From JANXSD01 sp038206385 (GTDB lineage Bacteria > Bacteroidota > Bacteroidia > AKYH767-A > OLB10): a DNA stretch of 64,000 nt. Position 1 is the stretch's first letter. Every line of letters begins with the position of its first letter. Shown one piece after another: positions 47,216 through 56,556 of the stretch. The position numbers were made by a program, and so were the translations under genes. The notes under the pieces are model-generated. The model ran no database searches and was not told where the DNA came from. It worked only from the letters and a program-made list of their open reading frames with translations. The stretch spans positions 58,770-122,769 of the forward strand of contig JBBRAW010000001.1 in the NCBI GenBank assembly GCA_038206385.1, in the 5' to 3' direction.

Positions 47216-47716
47216 TCAGTTGTAAACTTTCTCTCCTTTATTAAGCCACACTCCCCAGGTTTTACTGTATCCGTGTACTTTTTGTGTTTCTTTACCTGCA
47301 TTGTCAACTACAACATTATTTTGATTTTTCCATTCAAAAATTCCGCCTACCATATTTGAAACATTAATATAACCAGCTTTGTTGAGTTTTTCAGTAATTT
47401 TTTCGCTACGGTAACCAACAGAACAATACACTATAATTTTTTGAGTCTTTGCTATATGCTTTACTCGGTTCATATCAAAATTGTCATAACCTACCCAAGT
47501 AGCATTTTTTAAATGACTCACATTGTATTCGGCCTTTTCTCGTGCATCTAAAAATAGTGCAGTAGAATCTTTACTTTCCTCTTTAACTCCCACCTCCTTA
47601 ACATTGTGAGATAATATAGCACTAAGCATAATACTATATGACTTGTTTTGCACAAATTGAGCATTACATACTTCAAATGTCAGTATTAAAGAAAGAAGTA
47701 ATAATTTCAATTTCAT
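47216..47716 (-). CDS. Exported rhodanese-like protein
   Basis: The 166-residue protein has a signal peptide (LLLLSLILTFEVCNA) and a rhodanese domain: FLDAREKAEYNVSHLKNATW, active-site Cys loop VYCSVGYRSE and NMVGGIFEWKNQ. It probably acts in the periplasm in sulfane-sulfur or arsenate-type chemistry (rhodanese folds are shared with Cdc25/Acr2 arsenate reductases). The active-site loop CSVGYRSE is rhodanese-like, so reductase function is not implied. It is co-transcribed with the desaturase. Confidence 0.85.
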   Translation of the reverse strand: MKLKLLLLSLILTFEVCNAQFVQNKSYSIMLSAILSHNVKEVGVKEESKDSTALFLDAREKAEYNVSHLKNATWVGYDNFDMNRVKHIAKTQKIIVYCSVGYRSEKITEKLNKAGYINVSNMVGGIFEWKNQNNVVVDNAGKETQKVHGYSKTWGVWLNKGEKVYN

Positions 47717-47977
47717 TTTATTTAGCCTTAATTTTTATTTTTTTTGAATTAGTAGAATTGACATTGTAATCAACATTATAATGACAAGTTAATAGACTTT
47801 TATTCAGAAGTTCGAATATAATTTGTATTCTACCACTTATATCCAATCGAATTGTTTTATTTTTATAGGTAGCTTAAATTATTTTAATCCCTAACGAAAT
47901 TAGTGTTAATCTTAAGAACTCTATTTTATCAATCCAATTGATAGTTTTAAATAAATTACTAATTTGTGAATTTAATA

Positions 47978-48355
47978 TCAGTAATACTTGCTATTGTTTT
48001 TAAATTTTAAATTGATCAAATCCATAAGTTCAGTTAAATTATTATTCTTATTTATTTCACCTATTTCGGTGGCACTTAATAATTTTACCATATTGTTTCC
48101 ATTTGCCAAATATACAACCGGGTAATTAGTAGAAGTGTTTGGATAAGCAGCTTCAAAATCATTTTTATAAAAAAACTTTACTGGAATCTTTAAAGAAGCA
48201 ATAAAATTAACCCATTCATTGTGAACGGAGAAATTACCATGTGTTATGAAACACAAACTGCAATTATATGTTTGAGGCGATACAATTTTGTGAGCAAAAT
48301 CGGTTATTTTATTAAACAATCCACTTTTCGCGTTATATACAAAAACTAGCTCCAT
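47978..48355 (-). CDS. Small conserved protein with CxxC motif
   Basis: The 125-residue protein starts MELVFVYNAKSGLFN and contains SPQTYNCSLCFITHGNF (CSLC), then thioredoxin-like strands (IPVKFFYKNDFEAAYPN, PVVYLANG). Similar proteins are found in Bacteroidota, often loosely called GTPase, though no P-loop is present here. The layout fits a redox or metal-binding role. It follows the MerC-like gene by 8 bases and is probably the last gene of that operon. Confidence 0.6.
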   Translation of the reverse strand: MELVFVYNAKSGLFNKITDFAHKIVSPQTYNCSLCFITHGNFSVHNEWVNFIASLKIPVKFFYKNDFEAAYPNTSTNYPVVYLANGNNMVKLLSATEIGEINKNNNLTELMDLINLKFKNNSKYY

Positions 48356-48363
48356 ATCAATAT

Positions 48364-48957
48364 TTACTTACAACAATCTTCTTTACCTTCTTGAATTGGT
48401 GGACAGGAAACCGACCCATAACTACAGTAAACACAACAATCTCCTTGTTTAGGTTTTAACTGCGTTTTGCAGTTTTCACACTCATAAAAAAACTGGCAAG
48501 CATCGGTGGGCATTTCTTCCTTTTTTTGATGACTACAAGTTGGACATATAATGGTTGAAAACAATTCCACAAACTTCTCCCCTCTCATTTTAAACAATTT
48601 AGTTTCGTAGTAATTAATAATTCCCGATATCATTAAACCAAACATGCCTAAATAAATAAAGTTATTTGTTTCGATTTCAAAAAAGTAGCTATAATAAATT
48701 AATACCGCACTAAATGACGATACTACAATTGTAACTAACTTTTTGTGATAAAGGTACGAGAATATTGATCCAATAAATGACAAAAAAGTAAACCCAAGTA
48801 GGATAAGCATTGCTTTTTCGCCAAACAATTCCATTGACCCGAATCCCATTGCAGAAACTATTACACCAAATAAAGGAAAACAACATGGAGATGTTAGCGC
48901 TGTGATAACAATCCCTACAATTCCAATTTTCTCTATATATGCGGCGTTTATTTTCAT
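48364..48957 (-). CDS. MerC-like transporter fused to a cysteine-rich GDCCxxCSYG tail
   Basis: The 197-residue protein has four membrane spans in residues 8-120; the first ends in the Cys pair C25-C26 (TSPCCFPLFGV), as in MerC/MerT mercury uptake proteins. After the last span a soluble tail (about 135-197) carries CPTC, CENC, then GDCCVYCSYGSVSCPP and a final CC, 13 or more cysteines in all. The GDCC..CSYGSV motif is known to me as a stand-alone small protein near metal and arsenic genes. The fusion suggests a thiol relay for soft metal(loid) such as Hg(II) or As(III); the actual ion is unknown. Confidence 0.75.
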   Translation of the reverse strand: MKINAAYIEKIGIVGIVITALTSPCCFPLFGVIVSAMGFGSMELFGEKAMLILLGFTFLSFIGSIFSYLYHKKLVTIVVSSFSAVLIYYSYFFEIETNNFIYLGMFGLMISGIINYYETKLFKMRGEKFVELFSTIICPTCSHQKKEEMPTDACQFFYECENCKTQLKPKQGDCCVYCSYGSVSCPPIQEGKEDCCK

Positions 48958-48960
48958 AGC

Positions 48961-49560
48961 TTAGTAATTGTGCTTCCCTTCCGTCCAGCCTTCCTTTCCT
49001 AACAACTTTTTCCCTGATTCAACGGCACCAATTTCTATTTGCGTTCCCATTGAATCATTCCATCGGTTTAAATATCCAAAAAGTGAAATCACACCAAGCA
49101 TTTCAACAATTTCGACATCATTCCAATGTATTCGTAAATTTTCCGCAATATCATCAGTAACTCCATTAGGCACTATAGATGCAGCCAAAGCAAAGTCAAG
49201 CGCTGCACGTTCAGCATTGTTAAATGAAGAGTGCGTTTTGTATTCCCAAATATTTTCTAATTGCACTTGTTCAGCACCGTATCTTTCTGCAGCCCTAATG
49301 GTATGCGCCTGACAATATCTACATCCTCCAGCATTACTACTTATGTAACCAATAAAGCGCTTTAAGACACTCGTTACTCGCCCATTATTTTCCATTACTG
49401 CTTTATTCATTTCAATAAAAGCATAGGCTATTCGAGGAACGTGATACATTGTTGTAACACTATTTGGACAAAAACCCAATGTTTCGTTGAAGAAAGTAAT
49501 CAATTCATTTAAAGCAGGGTCATTAATATCGATTAAGGGATTTACTAATGGTGTTTTCAT
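48961..49560 (-). CDS. AhpD-like carboxymuconolactone decarboxylase family protein
   Basis: The 199-residue helical protein has the AhpD-type redox motif GGCRYCQAHTIRAAE (CxxC with downstream His) at about residues 77-91. Such proteins reduce peroxides or transfer electrons from lipoyl proteins. A peroxidase-like protein of this kind is a known companion of arsenosugar biosynthesis genes in bacteria. It sits three bases from the MerC-like gene and about 30 bases after the thioredoxin-family gene, so one operon is likely. Confidence 0.85.
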   Translation of the reverse strand: MKTPLVNPLIDINDPALNELITFFNETLGFCPNSVTTMYHVPRIAYAFIEMNKAVMENNGRVTSVLKRFIGYISSNAGGCRYCQAHTIRAAERYGAEQVQLENIWEYKTHSSFNNAERAALDFALAASIVPNGVTDDIAENLRIHWNDVEIVEMLGVISLFGYLNRWNDSMGTQIEIGAVESGKKLLGKEGWTEGKHNY

Positions 49561-49590
49561 AATTTACATAATTTATTTTGCTATTCAATT

Positions 49591-50229
49591 TCAATTGAAA
49601 TTTTTGAGCTGTATATTATTTTTCTCTTCGCATTTTTCTAATAAACTAACAAGTTCCTTTATGATTGATACCCCTTTGTCTCTAGCATACCACAAGTGCA
49701 AATTCATTTCAAATTCTTCCCATGAAATTTTATCTTTATTCTCTTTCCAATTCAACATAATCTCTTGTGCTGGTTTAGGTCTTGGACCCCATGAACAAAT
49801 TGCCTCACTCGTTTCTTTATCTATGACTAGAAGTTTAGGAATTGCCTTAGCTCCATCTGTATGATAGATTTCAATCAATTCAGGAAAAGTGTCTCTTGAA
49901 ATAATTTTGAAATTTATTTTTCCATTCGATGCCTCCGAAACTTTATTTATTACAGGAAGAATTTGTGCGCAATCTCCACACCATGCATCACCTATTAGCA
50001 ACCAATCAAAAGATCTATCGCTTTGATTCATCATATTGATTATTTGCTCCGATAATTTAATTGTTTTATCTAAACGATTCATTCGTTGAATGTTTAATTT
50101 AGTAAACTCAACTAGTTTTTCAGTTTGATTAGTTCCTGTTGTTTTACCGCTCGCAACAAGCGAATCAACCAAATCTCTGTATTCTTTATAGAATAGAGCT
50201 GATTTAAAAATTTTATTTAATTCCATATT
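49591..50229 (-). CDS. Thioredoxin-family protein with CGDC motif
   Basis: The protein has 212 residues from ATG 50229, preceded by a GGAGG about 11 bases upstream; the frame also opens at GTG 50244, less likely. The thioredoxin-like domain has the redox motif WLLIGDAWCGDCAQILP, cis-proline region KAIPKLLVID, and a helical C-terminal part. No signal peptide is present, so it is cytoplasmic. It belongs to the thioredoxin family with atypical CxxC and could supply electrons to the arsenic methylation step, as thioredoxin does for ArsM; this is inference. Confidence 0.85.
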   Translation of the reverse strand, partial: NMELNKIFKSALFYKEYRDLVDSLVASGKTTGTNQTEKLVEFTKLNIQRMNRLDKTIKLSEQIINMMNQSDRSFDWLLIGDAWCGDCAQILPVINKVSEASNGKINFKIISRDTFPELIEIYHTDGAKAIPKLLVIDKETSEAICSWGPRPKPAQEIMLNWKENKDKISWEEFEMNLHLWYARDKGVSIIKELVSLLEKCEEKNNIQLKNFN

Positions 50230-50399
50230 ATATTTTACCTCCACTTTAATAACAAATTATAAAAGTAAATATTTTTAAATGTTATATGATTAGCGTTTAA
50301 TACTCTAATTTTTATCTTGTCAACTTTATAGAACAAACATTGTTTTCTCTATTCATCTTATTTAGAATTCCTATTATAAAAATTTCAACAACAATATAT

Positions 50400-51371
50400 T
50401 TAACAACATCCACCACCATCATAAAAATAAGTTGATTCAGAAATAAAAATATCCTCACTTTTTAATTCTGATAATGCATTTGCAGTTTTATCGCATATAG
50501 CAAGTGGTTGATTATTTAACAAGGTATGGCCTTTTCTATCATCAAAAAAAATTTCATCACCATAATAAATGGCTGTTTTTCCCGTAAATACGCATGACCC
50601 ATCGGTAGGCATAGCGTCTTTAATTGCGCACACTTCAACACTTTCTAAAAAAATTATCTTGTTTGTATCGTAATGCTTTGGAGATAAAATTCGATATGGT
50701 CGTTTGGCTCTAATTTCAATAGTGCCAAATCCAACATCTGTTATCATTTTAATATATTCTTTTAATGGCAAAGAACCGCTTAAACATAATGCGCGCAATT
50801 GTTCATTGTTCTTTAAATTTTCGGGCATTGGATTTTCTGTTACGGGATCAGATAAAACTAATCGACCATTAGGTTTTAAAACGCGATACATTTCACGTAA
50901 AGCCTTTTTCAAATCCTCAGTATCAAAAATATTAAACAAACAATTTTGAGCAGCTACATCAATTGAATTATCTTCAACAGGTAAATTTAGTGCGTCACCT
51001 TTTCGAATATCTACATATTCTGCCTTAAACCAAGAGTTTGAAGATTCAGCTTCCTTTAAATTATTTTTGCAGGCAACTATCATTTCATCTACTACATCAA
51101 TACCAATAACACCATGTTTTTTTCTACTAAAGTAGGAAAACTGAAAAACCTCCATTCCACCACCAACACCAACATAAAGTATGTTTGGGTTATTAATTAA
51201 GTCGCGTGGATTTACAGTACTGCCGCAACCATAATTCATTTCTAACATTTTTTTTGGCATGGTTAAGTCGGGCAATTGCCATACAGGAGTGGTGGTGCAA
51301 CATAATCCTACATCGGGTGTTAGCGCTGCTTTTTTGTACACATCCTTTGTTGTTTCTAAATATGTTTTCAT
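50400..51371 (-). CDS. arsM: Arsenite methyltransferase of the arsenosugar type
   Basis: The 323-residue SAM-dependent methyltransferase begins with As(III)-binding Cys C24-C25 (GLCCTTTPVW) and C49 (NYGCGST). The SAM-binding fold follows (ILYVGVGGGMEVFQF, VIGIDVVDEM, VLSDPVTENPMPE) with a further Cys in LCLSGSLPL. The C-terminal domain ends GGGCC. Length and motifs match the arsenosugar-associated ArsM that makes mono- and dimethylarsenic from arsenite. It overlaps the upstream glycosyltransferase by one base. ArsS, which takes the dimethylated product further, lies 12 kb upstream in the same orientation. Confidence 0.92.
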   Translation of the reverse strand: MKTYLETTKDVYKKAALTPDVGLCCTTTPVWQLPDLTMPKKMLEMNYGCGSTVNPRDLINNPNILYVGVGGGMEVFQFSYFSRKKHGVIGIDVVDEMIVACKNNLKEAESSNSWFKAEYVDIRKGDALNLPVEDNSIDVAAQNCLFNIFDTEDLKKALREMYRVLKPNGRLVLSDPVTENPMPENLKNNEQLRALCLSGSLPLKEYIKMITDVGFGTIEIRAKRPYRILSPKHYDTNKIIFLESVEVCAIKDAMPTDGSCVFTGKTAIYYGDEIFFDDRKGHTLLNNQPLAICDKTANALSELKSEDIFISESTYFYDGGGCC

Positions 51372-52861
51372 TATTTACTATTTATTGTATACAAACTTTG
51401 TTTAAGAGAATAATAAAATACTGTTAAAAAACCGATGGCCAACATAAGATGAAAAGGAAGTAATCCATAATCCTTTATTTGAATTCCTTTAAAAACACCA
51501 AATGCAAAATAAAACGCTAAGAGTAGTTCAAGAAGGTTTATCAAATTCAATTTTGTTTTCAGATATTTATTTCCCTCCCACTTTCCATTTTTTTGATTGA
51601 GATTAAATTTGGGCGTTCTAATAAACGGAGTTTTCTTCCCAAGATAACCTTCAACAACTGCAATTCCATTATGCAATGATAAACCCATCGAAATAGCAAG
51701 GAATGCTGGAAAAGTGATTATCAAATTTCCAAGAGCCATTAATTTATTTTTAAATCTTTTGGCAGATGAAACATAATACATGCTACCTAAAATTAAAAAA
51801 CTAACAACAAATAATGACGCGATTAAAAATAAATTTTCCATTCCAGGAAAACTTACTTTTATATATAGAAGTGGGACACTTAATATCGAGCAAATCAAAA
51901 TACTTAAAAATATTGCGCTATTAAGTAAATGCATTATACCGTGCCATTTTACATGTAATGGTTTATTGCTAGTTATTACCGACATAAGATGCTTTTTTGC
52001 TGTTTCTGCCCCGCCCTTTGTCCAACGATATTGTTGTGTTTTTAAGGCACTCATTACAGGAGGTAATTCAGCAGGAGATTCTATATCTTCAAGATACACA
52101 AAATGCCAATCTTTTAATTGCGCTCTGTAACTTAAATCTAAATCTTCAGTTAAGATATCGAATTGCCAATTGCCCGAATCAATAATACAGGATTTGCGCC
52201 ATATACCAGAGGTGCCATTAAAATTAATAAAGCCATTGTGATAATTTCTTCCTACTTGTTCAATTGAAAAATGAGCATCTAATCCAAATGCTTGTAATTT
52301 AGTTAATAGAGAGTAATTGCGATTAAGATGACCCCATTTTGTTTGTACCATTCCAACCTTCTCATTCTTAAAATAAGAAACGGTTTGTTGCAAAAAATCT
52401 ATTCGGGGGAGAAAGTCAGAATCAAAAATAGCAATGAATTCACCTTTGGCCGTTTTTAAACCCTCTTCTAAAGCTCCTGCTTTAAAGCCTTTCCTATCTG
52501 TACGGTGAACATGAATAATGTCAATACCTTTTGCTTTCCACTCATCAACTTTTTTTTTAATGATGCCTATTGTTTCATCTGTTGAATCATCTAAAACTTG
52601 AACTTGGAATTTATCAAGAGGATAATCAAACTTACATATATTATCAATAAGACGTTCTACAATATATAATTCATTGTAAATTGGAAGCTGTATAGTTACG
52701 TAGGGGAAATACAGCATGTCCATCTTTATAGTTTTTTTATTCTTGTTACTTTTAAAGTATCTTCTTAGTAATGCTGCTTGACTTAGGCTATATATAAAAA
52801 TAAATAGCAATGCAATTGAATATACTGCAAGTACTAATATCATTAAAATTTTATATATCAT
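51371..52861 (-). CDS. Processive GT2 glycosyltransferase, cellulose synthase-like
   Basis: The 496-residue protein has one N-terminal span, a cytoplasmic GT-A domain with all D,D,D,QxxRW residues (VLDDSTDETI, FDSDFLPRIDF, TEDLDLSYR about 238-246, QQYRW 276-280) and four or so C-terminal spans. The family includes cellulose synthase-like and glucosyl/mannosyl transferases that make polysaccharides or glycolipids. Direct 1-base overlap with arsM and with the Fe-S gene ties it to the arsenic operon; a glycolipid-type acceptor is an inference. Confidence 0.85.
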   Translation of the reverse strand: MIYKILMILVLAVYSIALLFIFIYSLSQAALLRRYFKSNKNKKTIKMDMLYFPYVTIQLPIYNELYIVERLIDNICKFDYPLDKFQVQVLDDSTDETIGIIKKKVDEWKAKGIDIIHVHRTDRKGFKAGALEEGLKTAKGEFIAIFDSDFLPRIDFLQQTVSYFKNEKVGMVQTKWGHLNRNYSLLTKLQAFGLDAHFSIEQVGRNYHNGFINFNGTSGIWRKSCIIDSGNWQFDILTEDLDLSYRAQLKDWHFVYLEDIESPAELPPVMSALKTQQYRWTKGGAETAKKHLMSVITSNKPLHVKWHGIMHLLNSAIFLSILICSILSVPLLYIKVSFPGMENLFLIASLFVVSFLILGSMYYVSSAKRFKNKLMALGNLIITFPAFLAISMGLSLHNGIAVVEGYLGKKTPFIRTPKFNLNQKNGKWEGNKYLKTKLNLINLLELLLAFYFAFGVFKGIQIKDYGLLPFHLMLAIGFLTVFYYSLKQSLYTINSK

Positions 52862-54252
52862 TATAAGTTCAATTTTATGCTGTTATTACCAATAGTTATC
52901 GGATTATTATTTAATCTGGTTTGCTCATCGCCATTTTCAAGTTTTAATACGCCTCTTGGACAAACGTCAGAACAAATTCCACACCCTACGCAACTTGCTC
53001 TAACAATATTTTCTCCTCGTTGAGCGTAAGCTTTAACATCAATTCCCATCTCACAAGAGTTTGAGCAGTTACCACACGAAATGCATTGACCTCCATTAGT
53101 TGTTATTCTAAAACGTGATTTGAACCGTTGAAACATTCCCATGTATGCCGCTAATGGGCATCCAAACCTGCACCATACACGATTACCTAGCATTGGGTAA
53201 AATCCAACGCCAACAACTCCTGAAAAAACAGCACCAATTAAAAAGCCATAAGGTTGCCTTAACCAAGTATAAGTGTCTAATCCAAAAATAGTTGTTGTAT
53301 TAGTAAAATAGTTGTAAAGAACTCCCGCAGTCATAATTAATGCGAATAGTAAAACTGAATGAATTATATAGCGTTCAAATTTCCAAGTAGATACTTTTTT
53401 TGAAGATAATTGTCTGAAAGAATCTCCGGCTGTTTCTGCTAAACCACCACACCCGCAAACCCAAGAACAATACCATCGTTTACCAACAAAATAAGTTATA
53501 ATTGGAGTAACAACTAGAAATAGCACAATACCCCAAACTAAATAAGCCATGCCTAGGGACCCACCATTTCTCATATTATCTATGTGCCATGCATCAAAGA
53601 AATAATAATTAAGAGGCCACATGTTTTTTAAATCTTTTGCATAATAAGCCTTATCACTATTTAATCCATCAAGGATTTCAGGAATTAGATATGCCAAAAA
53701 TAATTGAGAGATAATTACAACAATAGTTCTAATAACCTGATAACGATTATGTCTGTACTTTAAAATAAATTTATATCCAAATGCTAGAATACAAGTAGTA
53801 TATATTGTACCATACATAAACCATTGACTGGCAACTTTACCATTTAATAATTTACTTAATGGATCAAAAAAAGCAATTACTCCTGTATTTGCCTCTCCAT
53901 TAATTCCTAAGCCTAAGAAGGACGGAAACCAATAAAGCAATATATAAAAACTTGTTAATATAACTCCTAAACACCACGCTAAAACTCCTTTTGAGCTTAA
54001 TGAATGAAACCAAACACTTTCACTTTTAACACCTACCGGCTTGTTTAAATACTTAGTACGTGAGTACAATATTGTTCCAAAAATAATTGTACCTAAAGAT
54101 ATTGGAAGAAAATATTCTGCATTTAATTTCACATTAAGAAAAGATGCAGCAAACACAATTAAGCCAACAGAAATTAGTGCAATTGAAATTTTAGTTCCTG
54201 CATTTAATTGATGCTTATCAGGATTTGCTATAGAAATAGATTCGTTTTTCAT
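52861..54252 (-). CDS. Membrane 4Fe-4S protein (NapH/CcoG-like)
   Basis: The 463-residue protein has about eight to nine spans. Between spans lie WYCSWVCGCGGLAE and VWCRFGCPLAAYMG, and the C-terminus has two ferredoxin-type clusters, CISCGNCSNSC and CVGCGICSDVCPRGVL. The pattern is that of quinol-linked NapH/NosR/CcoG proteins that move electrons across or along the membrane. It is followed by the cellulose synthase-like gene (1-base overlap) and preceded by a flavoprotein gene (2-base gap), so a flavoprotein-to-Fe-S electron path is likely. Confidence 0.85.
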   Translation of the reverse strand: MKNESISIANPDKHQLNAGTKISIALISVGLIVFAASFLNVKLNAEYFLPISLGTIIFGTILYSRTKYLNKPVGVKSESVWFHSLSSKGVLAWCLGVILTSFYILLYWFPSFLGLGINGEANTGVIAFFDPLSKLLNGKVASQWFMYGTIYTTCILAFGYKFILKYRHNRYQVIRTIVVIISQLFLAYLIPEILDGLNSDKAYYAKDLKNMWPLNYYFFDAWHIDNMRNGGSLGMAYLVWGIVLFLVVTPIITYFVGKRWYCSWVCGCGGLAETAGDSFRQLSSKKVSTWKFERYIIHSVLLFALIMTAGVLYNYFTNTTTIFGLDTYTWLRQPYGFLIGAVFSGVVGVGFYPMLGNRVWCRFGCPLAAYMGMFQRFKSRFRITTNGGQCISCGNCSNSCEMGIDVKAYAQRGENIVRASCVGCGICSDVCPRGVLKLENGDEQTRLNNNPITIGNNSIKLNL

Positions 54253-54254
54253 TA

Positions 54255-55577
54255 TTACACAAGTTCTTTTTTAAATTGTAAATTAATATCACTTTCATAT
54301 CTCTTAAAGAATTCCGGATCGAAATTCGCTTCAGCAAGATTTTCCATTACATAGTTAATTTTTTTACCCTCTGACAACCAACGATTAAATACTTCGTGGC
54401 GCATTCTTATTCCAAATATATTTATGCCAATCAAATGATGCGTTTGAAAATCATATACTATTCTAAAACACATTTTTCCTGAAGAGTGTTCCCAATAAAA
54501 AGAATTTAAAGGAGCTGATATAATACTTGGAACTGCACCATAAGTTTGATATTCAATATCAAAAAATTTAGCAGAATTAAACCAATGTCCAGGATTATAA
54601 TTTGTTTTAACCGTTGTTAAGGAATGCGCTAATGTTTCACCATGCATTCTTCCAGTGTACCATACTTGCTCTATTGGCCGCCTGCCATTAATGGAAGAAG
54701 TAAATTGAGCACAGTCACCGATTGCGTAAACATCCTTTACACTTGTTTCAAAAAACTCATTTACCAAAACTCCCCTATCAGTATTTATTTCACTGTTTTT
54801 AATAAACGATATGTTTGGACTTACGCCAACGGTAAGCCCAACAAATTGACACTCGATAGTTTCGCCTGATTTGGTGATTATAGCTTTTACTTTCCCATTT
54901 GTGTCTGAAAAAATCTCTTCAAGTTCCGTTTCAAGTTTTAAATTTACATGGTGTTCTGTGATATGCTTTTCAATCAATTTCGCTTCCTGCTTGGGCATCA
55001 CTAAATCCCAAAAATGTTTTTCACGAACTAAAAATGTTACATCTATCTTTCTTGAAGTTAGCATTTCCGCTAACTCAACACCTATCAGACCACCTCCAAC
55101 AATAACCGCATGCTTAACACCTTTAGTATTATCTTCTAATAATTGTAAATCTTGAAAGCTATACAAACCTTGCACACCTTTTAAATCTTGCCCTGGCCAT
55201 CCAAATTTATTTGGCTTTGAGCCTGATGCAATTATTAAAATATCATATTTCAAATTTTCTCCATTCGAGAAATGCAAAGTCTTATTAGAAGATTCAACTT
55301 TTGTAACCTCCTTATTAAGTAAATTAATTTTGTTTTTAGCCCAAAATCCATCTTCATAAGGCTTCGTGTCTTCATAACGTAAATGCCCCATGTAAATGTA
55401 CATTAAAGCTGTTCTCGAAAAATGATATTCTGTTTCAGCAGATATTACAGTAATGGAGAAATCACTTTTCTTTCTAATGTTGCGAGCACAGGTAATGCCT
55501 GAAATGCCATTTCCAATAATAACAACATGCTTATTTGAAGTACCGCACCCTTTAAGAAATTTGTTTATTGAAACCAT
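54255..55577 (-). CDS. NAD(P)/FAD-dependent oxidoreductase
   Basis: The 440-residue pyridine-nucleotide-disulfide oxidoreductase-fold protein has FAD-binding VVIIGNGISGITCARNI at the N-terminus, a second dinucleotide site AVIVGGGLIGVELAEML, and FAD-site VYAIGDCAQF. It resembles nitrite reductase large-subunit-like or rubredoxin reductase-like flavoproteins. No CxxC disulfide typical of thioredoxin or mercuric reductases is seen. Together with the adjacent membrane Fe-S protein it probably delivers NAD(P)H electrons into an arsenic-related or lipid-modifying reaction. Confidence 0.87.
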   Translation of the reverse strand: MVSINKFLKGCGTSNKHVVIIGNGISGITCARNIRKKSDFSITVISAETEYHFSRTALMYIYMGHLRYEDTKPYEDGFWAKNKINLLNKEVTKVESSNKTLHFSNGENLKYDILIIASGSKPNKFGWPGQDLKGVQGLYSFQDLQLLEDNTKGVKHAVIVGGGLIGVELAEMLTSRKIDVTFLVREKHFWDLVMPKQEAKLIEKHITEHHVNLKLETELEEIFSDTNGKVKAIITKSGETIECQFVGLTVGVSPNISFIKNSEINTDRGVLVNEFFETSVKDVYAIGDCAQFTSSINGRRPIEQVWYTGRMHGETLAHSLTTVKTNYNPGHWFNSAKFFDIEYQTYGAVPSIISAPLNSFYWEHSSGKMCFRIVYDFQTHHLIGINIFGIRMRHEVFNRWLSEGKKINYVMENLAEANFDPEFFKRYESDINLQFKKELV

Positions 55578-55799
55578 ATCATTGTATTAATTTTTTGTAT
55601 AACGTTTGAATACTATTGGGCTTCAAATCAAATTTGAACATGATCATCGCAATTAGATTTGCAATGTTTACTCCTAAAAGACTATTACATTTGTATTTTC
55701 TGGAAGAAACAAGTGCATTTCTTTTTAAAATTTTACAATTATAGATGCTATTATAGACTCTTCATTTAATGTAATTATATTTATAATTAACTCAATAAA

Positions 55800-56552
55800 T
55801 TAATCGTTTAAATCCCAGCCATAATCAAAATAAGTTACTTTGGCATTAGATGCAATTTTTATTGAAGAATACTTATTTATAAAATCAATTACTGAAACAT
55901 CCTTTGATTTAAAGTCCATGCCGAACCAGTCAAATATTTTGGATAGCTTTGGATTGTCTGTAGAGATATCATTTCTTGATTTATCATTTAAAAAAACTTT
56001 TGCTTGGGCATCTAATTGAACATCTAATTTTTCTGCAGAATAAGCTGCATTCAAAAGAATCGGACACGATTTTGACGCACAAACCAACGCAAAATGAACT
56101 CGTGCATCGCCGAATTGTTTTCGCAACTTTTCATGCTCTATTTTATTTAGATCAAATGTCTCCTTTTCAATTTTTATAAATTTTATATCCCAAACAGAAT
56201 TTGCACTTGAAACTTGTTTTTTATTACTAATATCCTTTATGCTTTTAACGGGATAATATTTGGTTATTAATTTTACAGTGAATGCATTATATGCATTAAT
56301 CCAATAAGCCTTCTGTTCATTAATTGACCACGTTTTTTCATCAGGTTTGTTTTCCGATAAAATTTTTAAATATTTATTTAGCTGCACTGAATCAGAAATA
56401 AAACCTTTGTAATTTACTTTCCCTTGAGATGTAACATTCTTTTTTAGTAAGGTGTTCCATATTTCATGTGATGGTGCCTTTGCTTGTGCAAAAAAGAAAG
56501 TAGCAAAAAGAAAATTTACAGTCGTGATTAGAATTTTAAAACGTGTTATCAT
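55800..56552 (-). CDS. DUF547 domain exported protein
   Basis: The 250-residue protein has a signal peptide (NFLFATFFFAQAKA) and a DUF547 domain: EQKAYWINAYNAFTVKLI, VWDIKFI, NKIEHEKLRKQFGDARVHFALVCASKSCP and KIFDWFGMDF. The domain has a Cys and His that suggest a papain-like fold, but its activity is not established. It is 4 bases after the PiT gene, so co-transcribed with it. DUF547 genes often occur in bacterial metal and arsenic loci. Confidence 0.87.
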   Translation of the reverse strand: MITRFKILITTVNFLFATFFFAQAKAPSHEIWNTLLKKNVTSQGKVNYKGFISDSVQLNKYLKILSENKPDEKTWSINEQKAYWINAYNAFTVKLITKYYPVKSIKDISNKKQVSSANSVWDIKFIKIEKETFDLNKIEHEKLRKQFGDARVHFALVCASKSCPILLNAAYSAEKLDVQLDAQAKVFLNDKSRNDISTDNPKLSKIFDWFGMDFKSKDVSVIDFINKYSSIKIASNAKVTYFDYGWDLND

Positions 56553-56556
56553 AATT

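Noticed and set aside
47216..47716. Acr2/ArsC-type arsenate reductase
   Set aside because: The active-site loop CSVGYRSE is rhodanese-like (persulfide-type), lacks the Cys-x5-Arg phosphatase signature at the right spacing, and the protein is exported.
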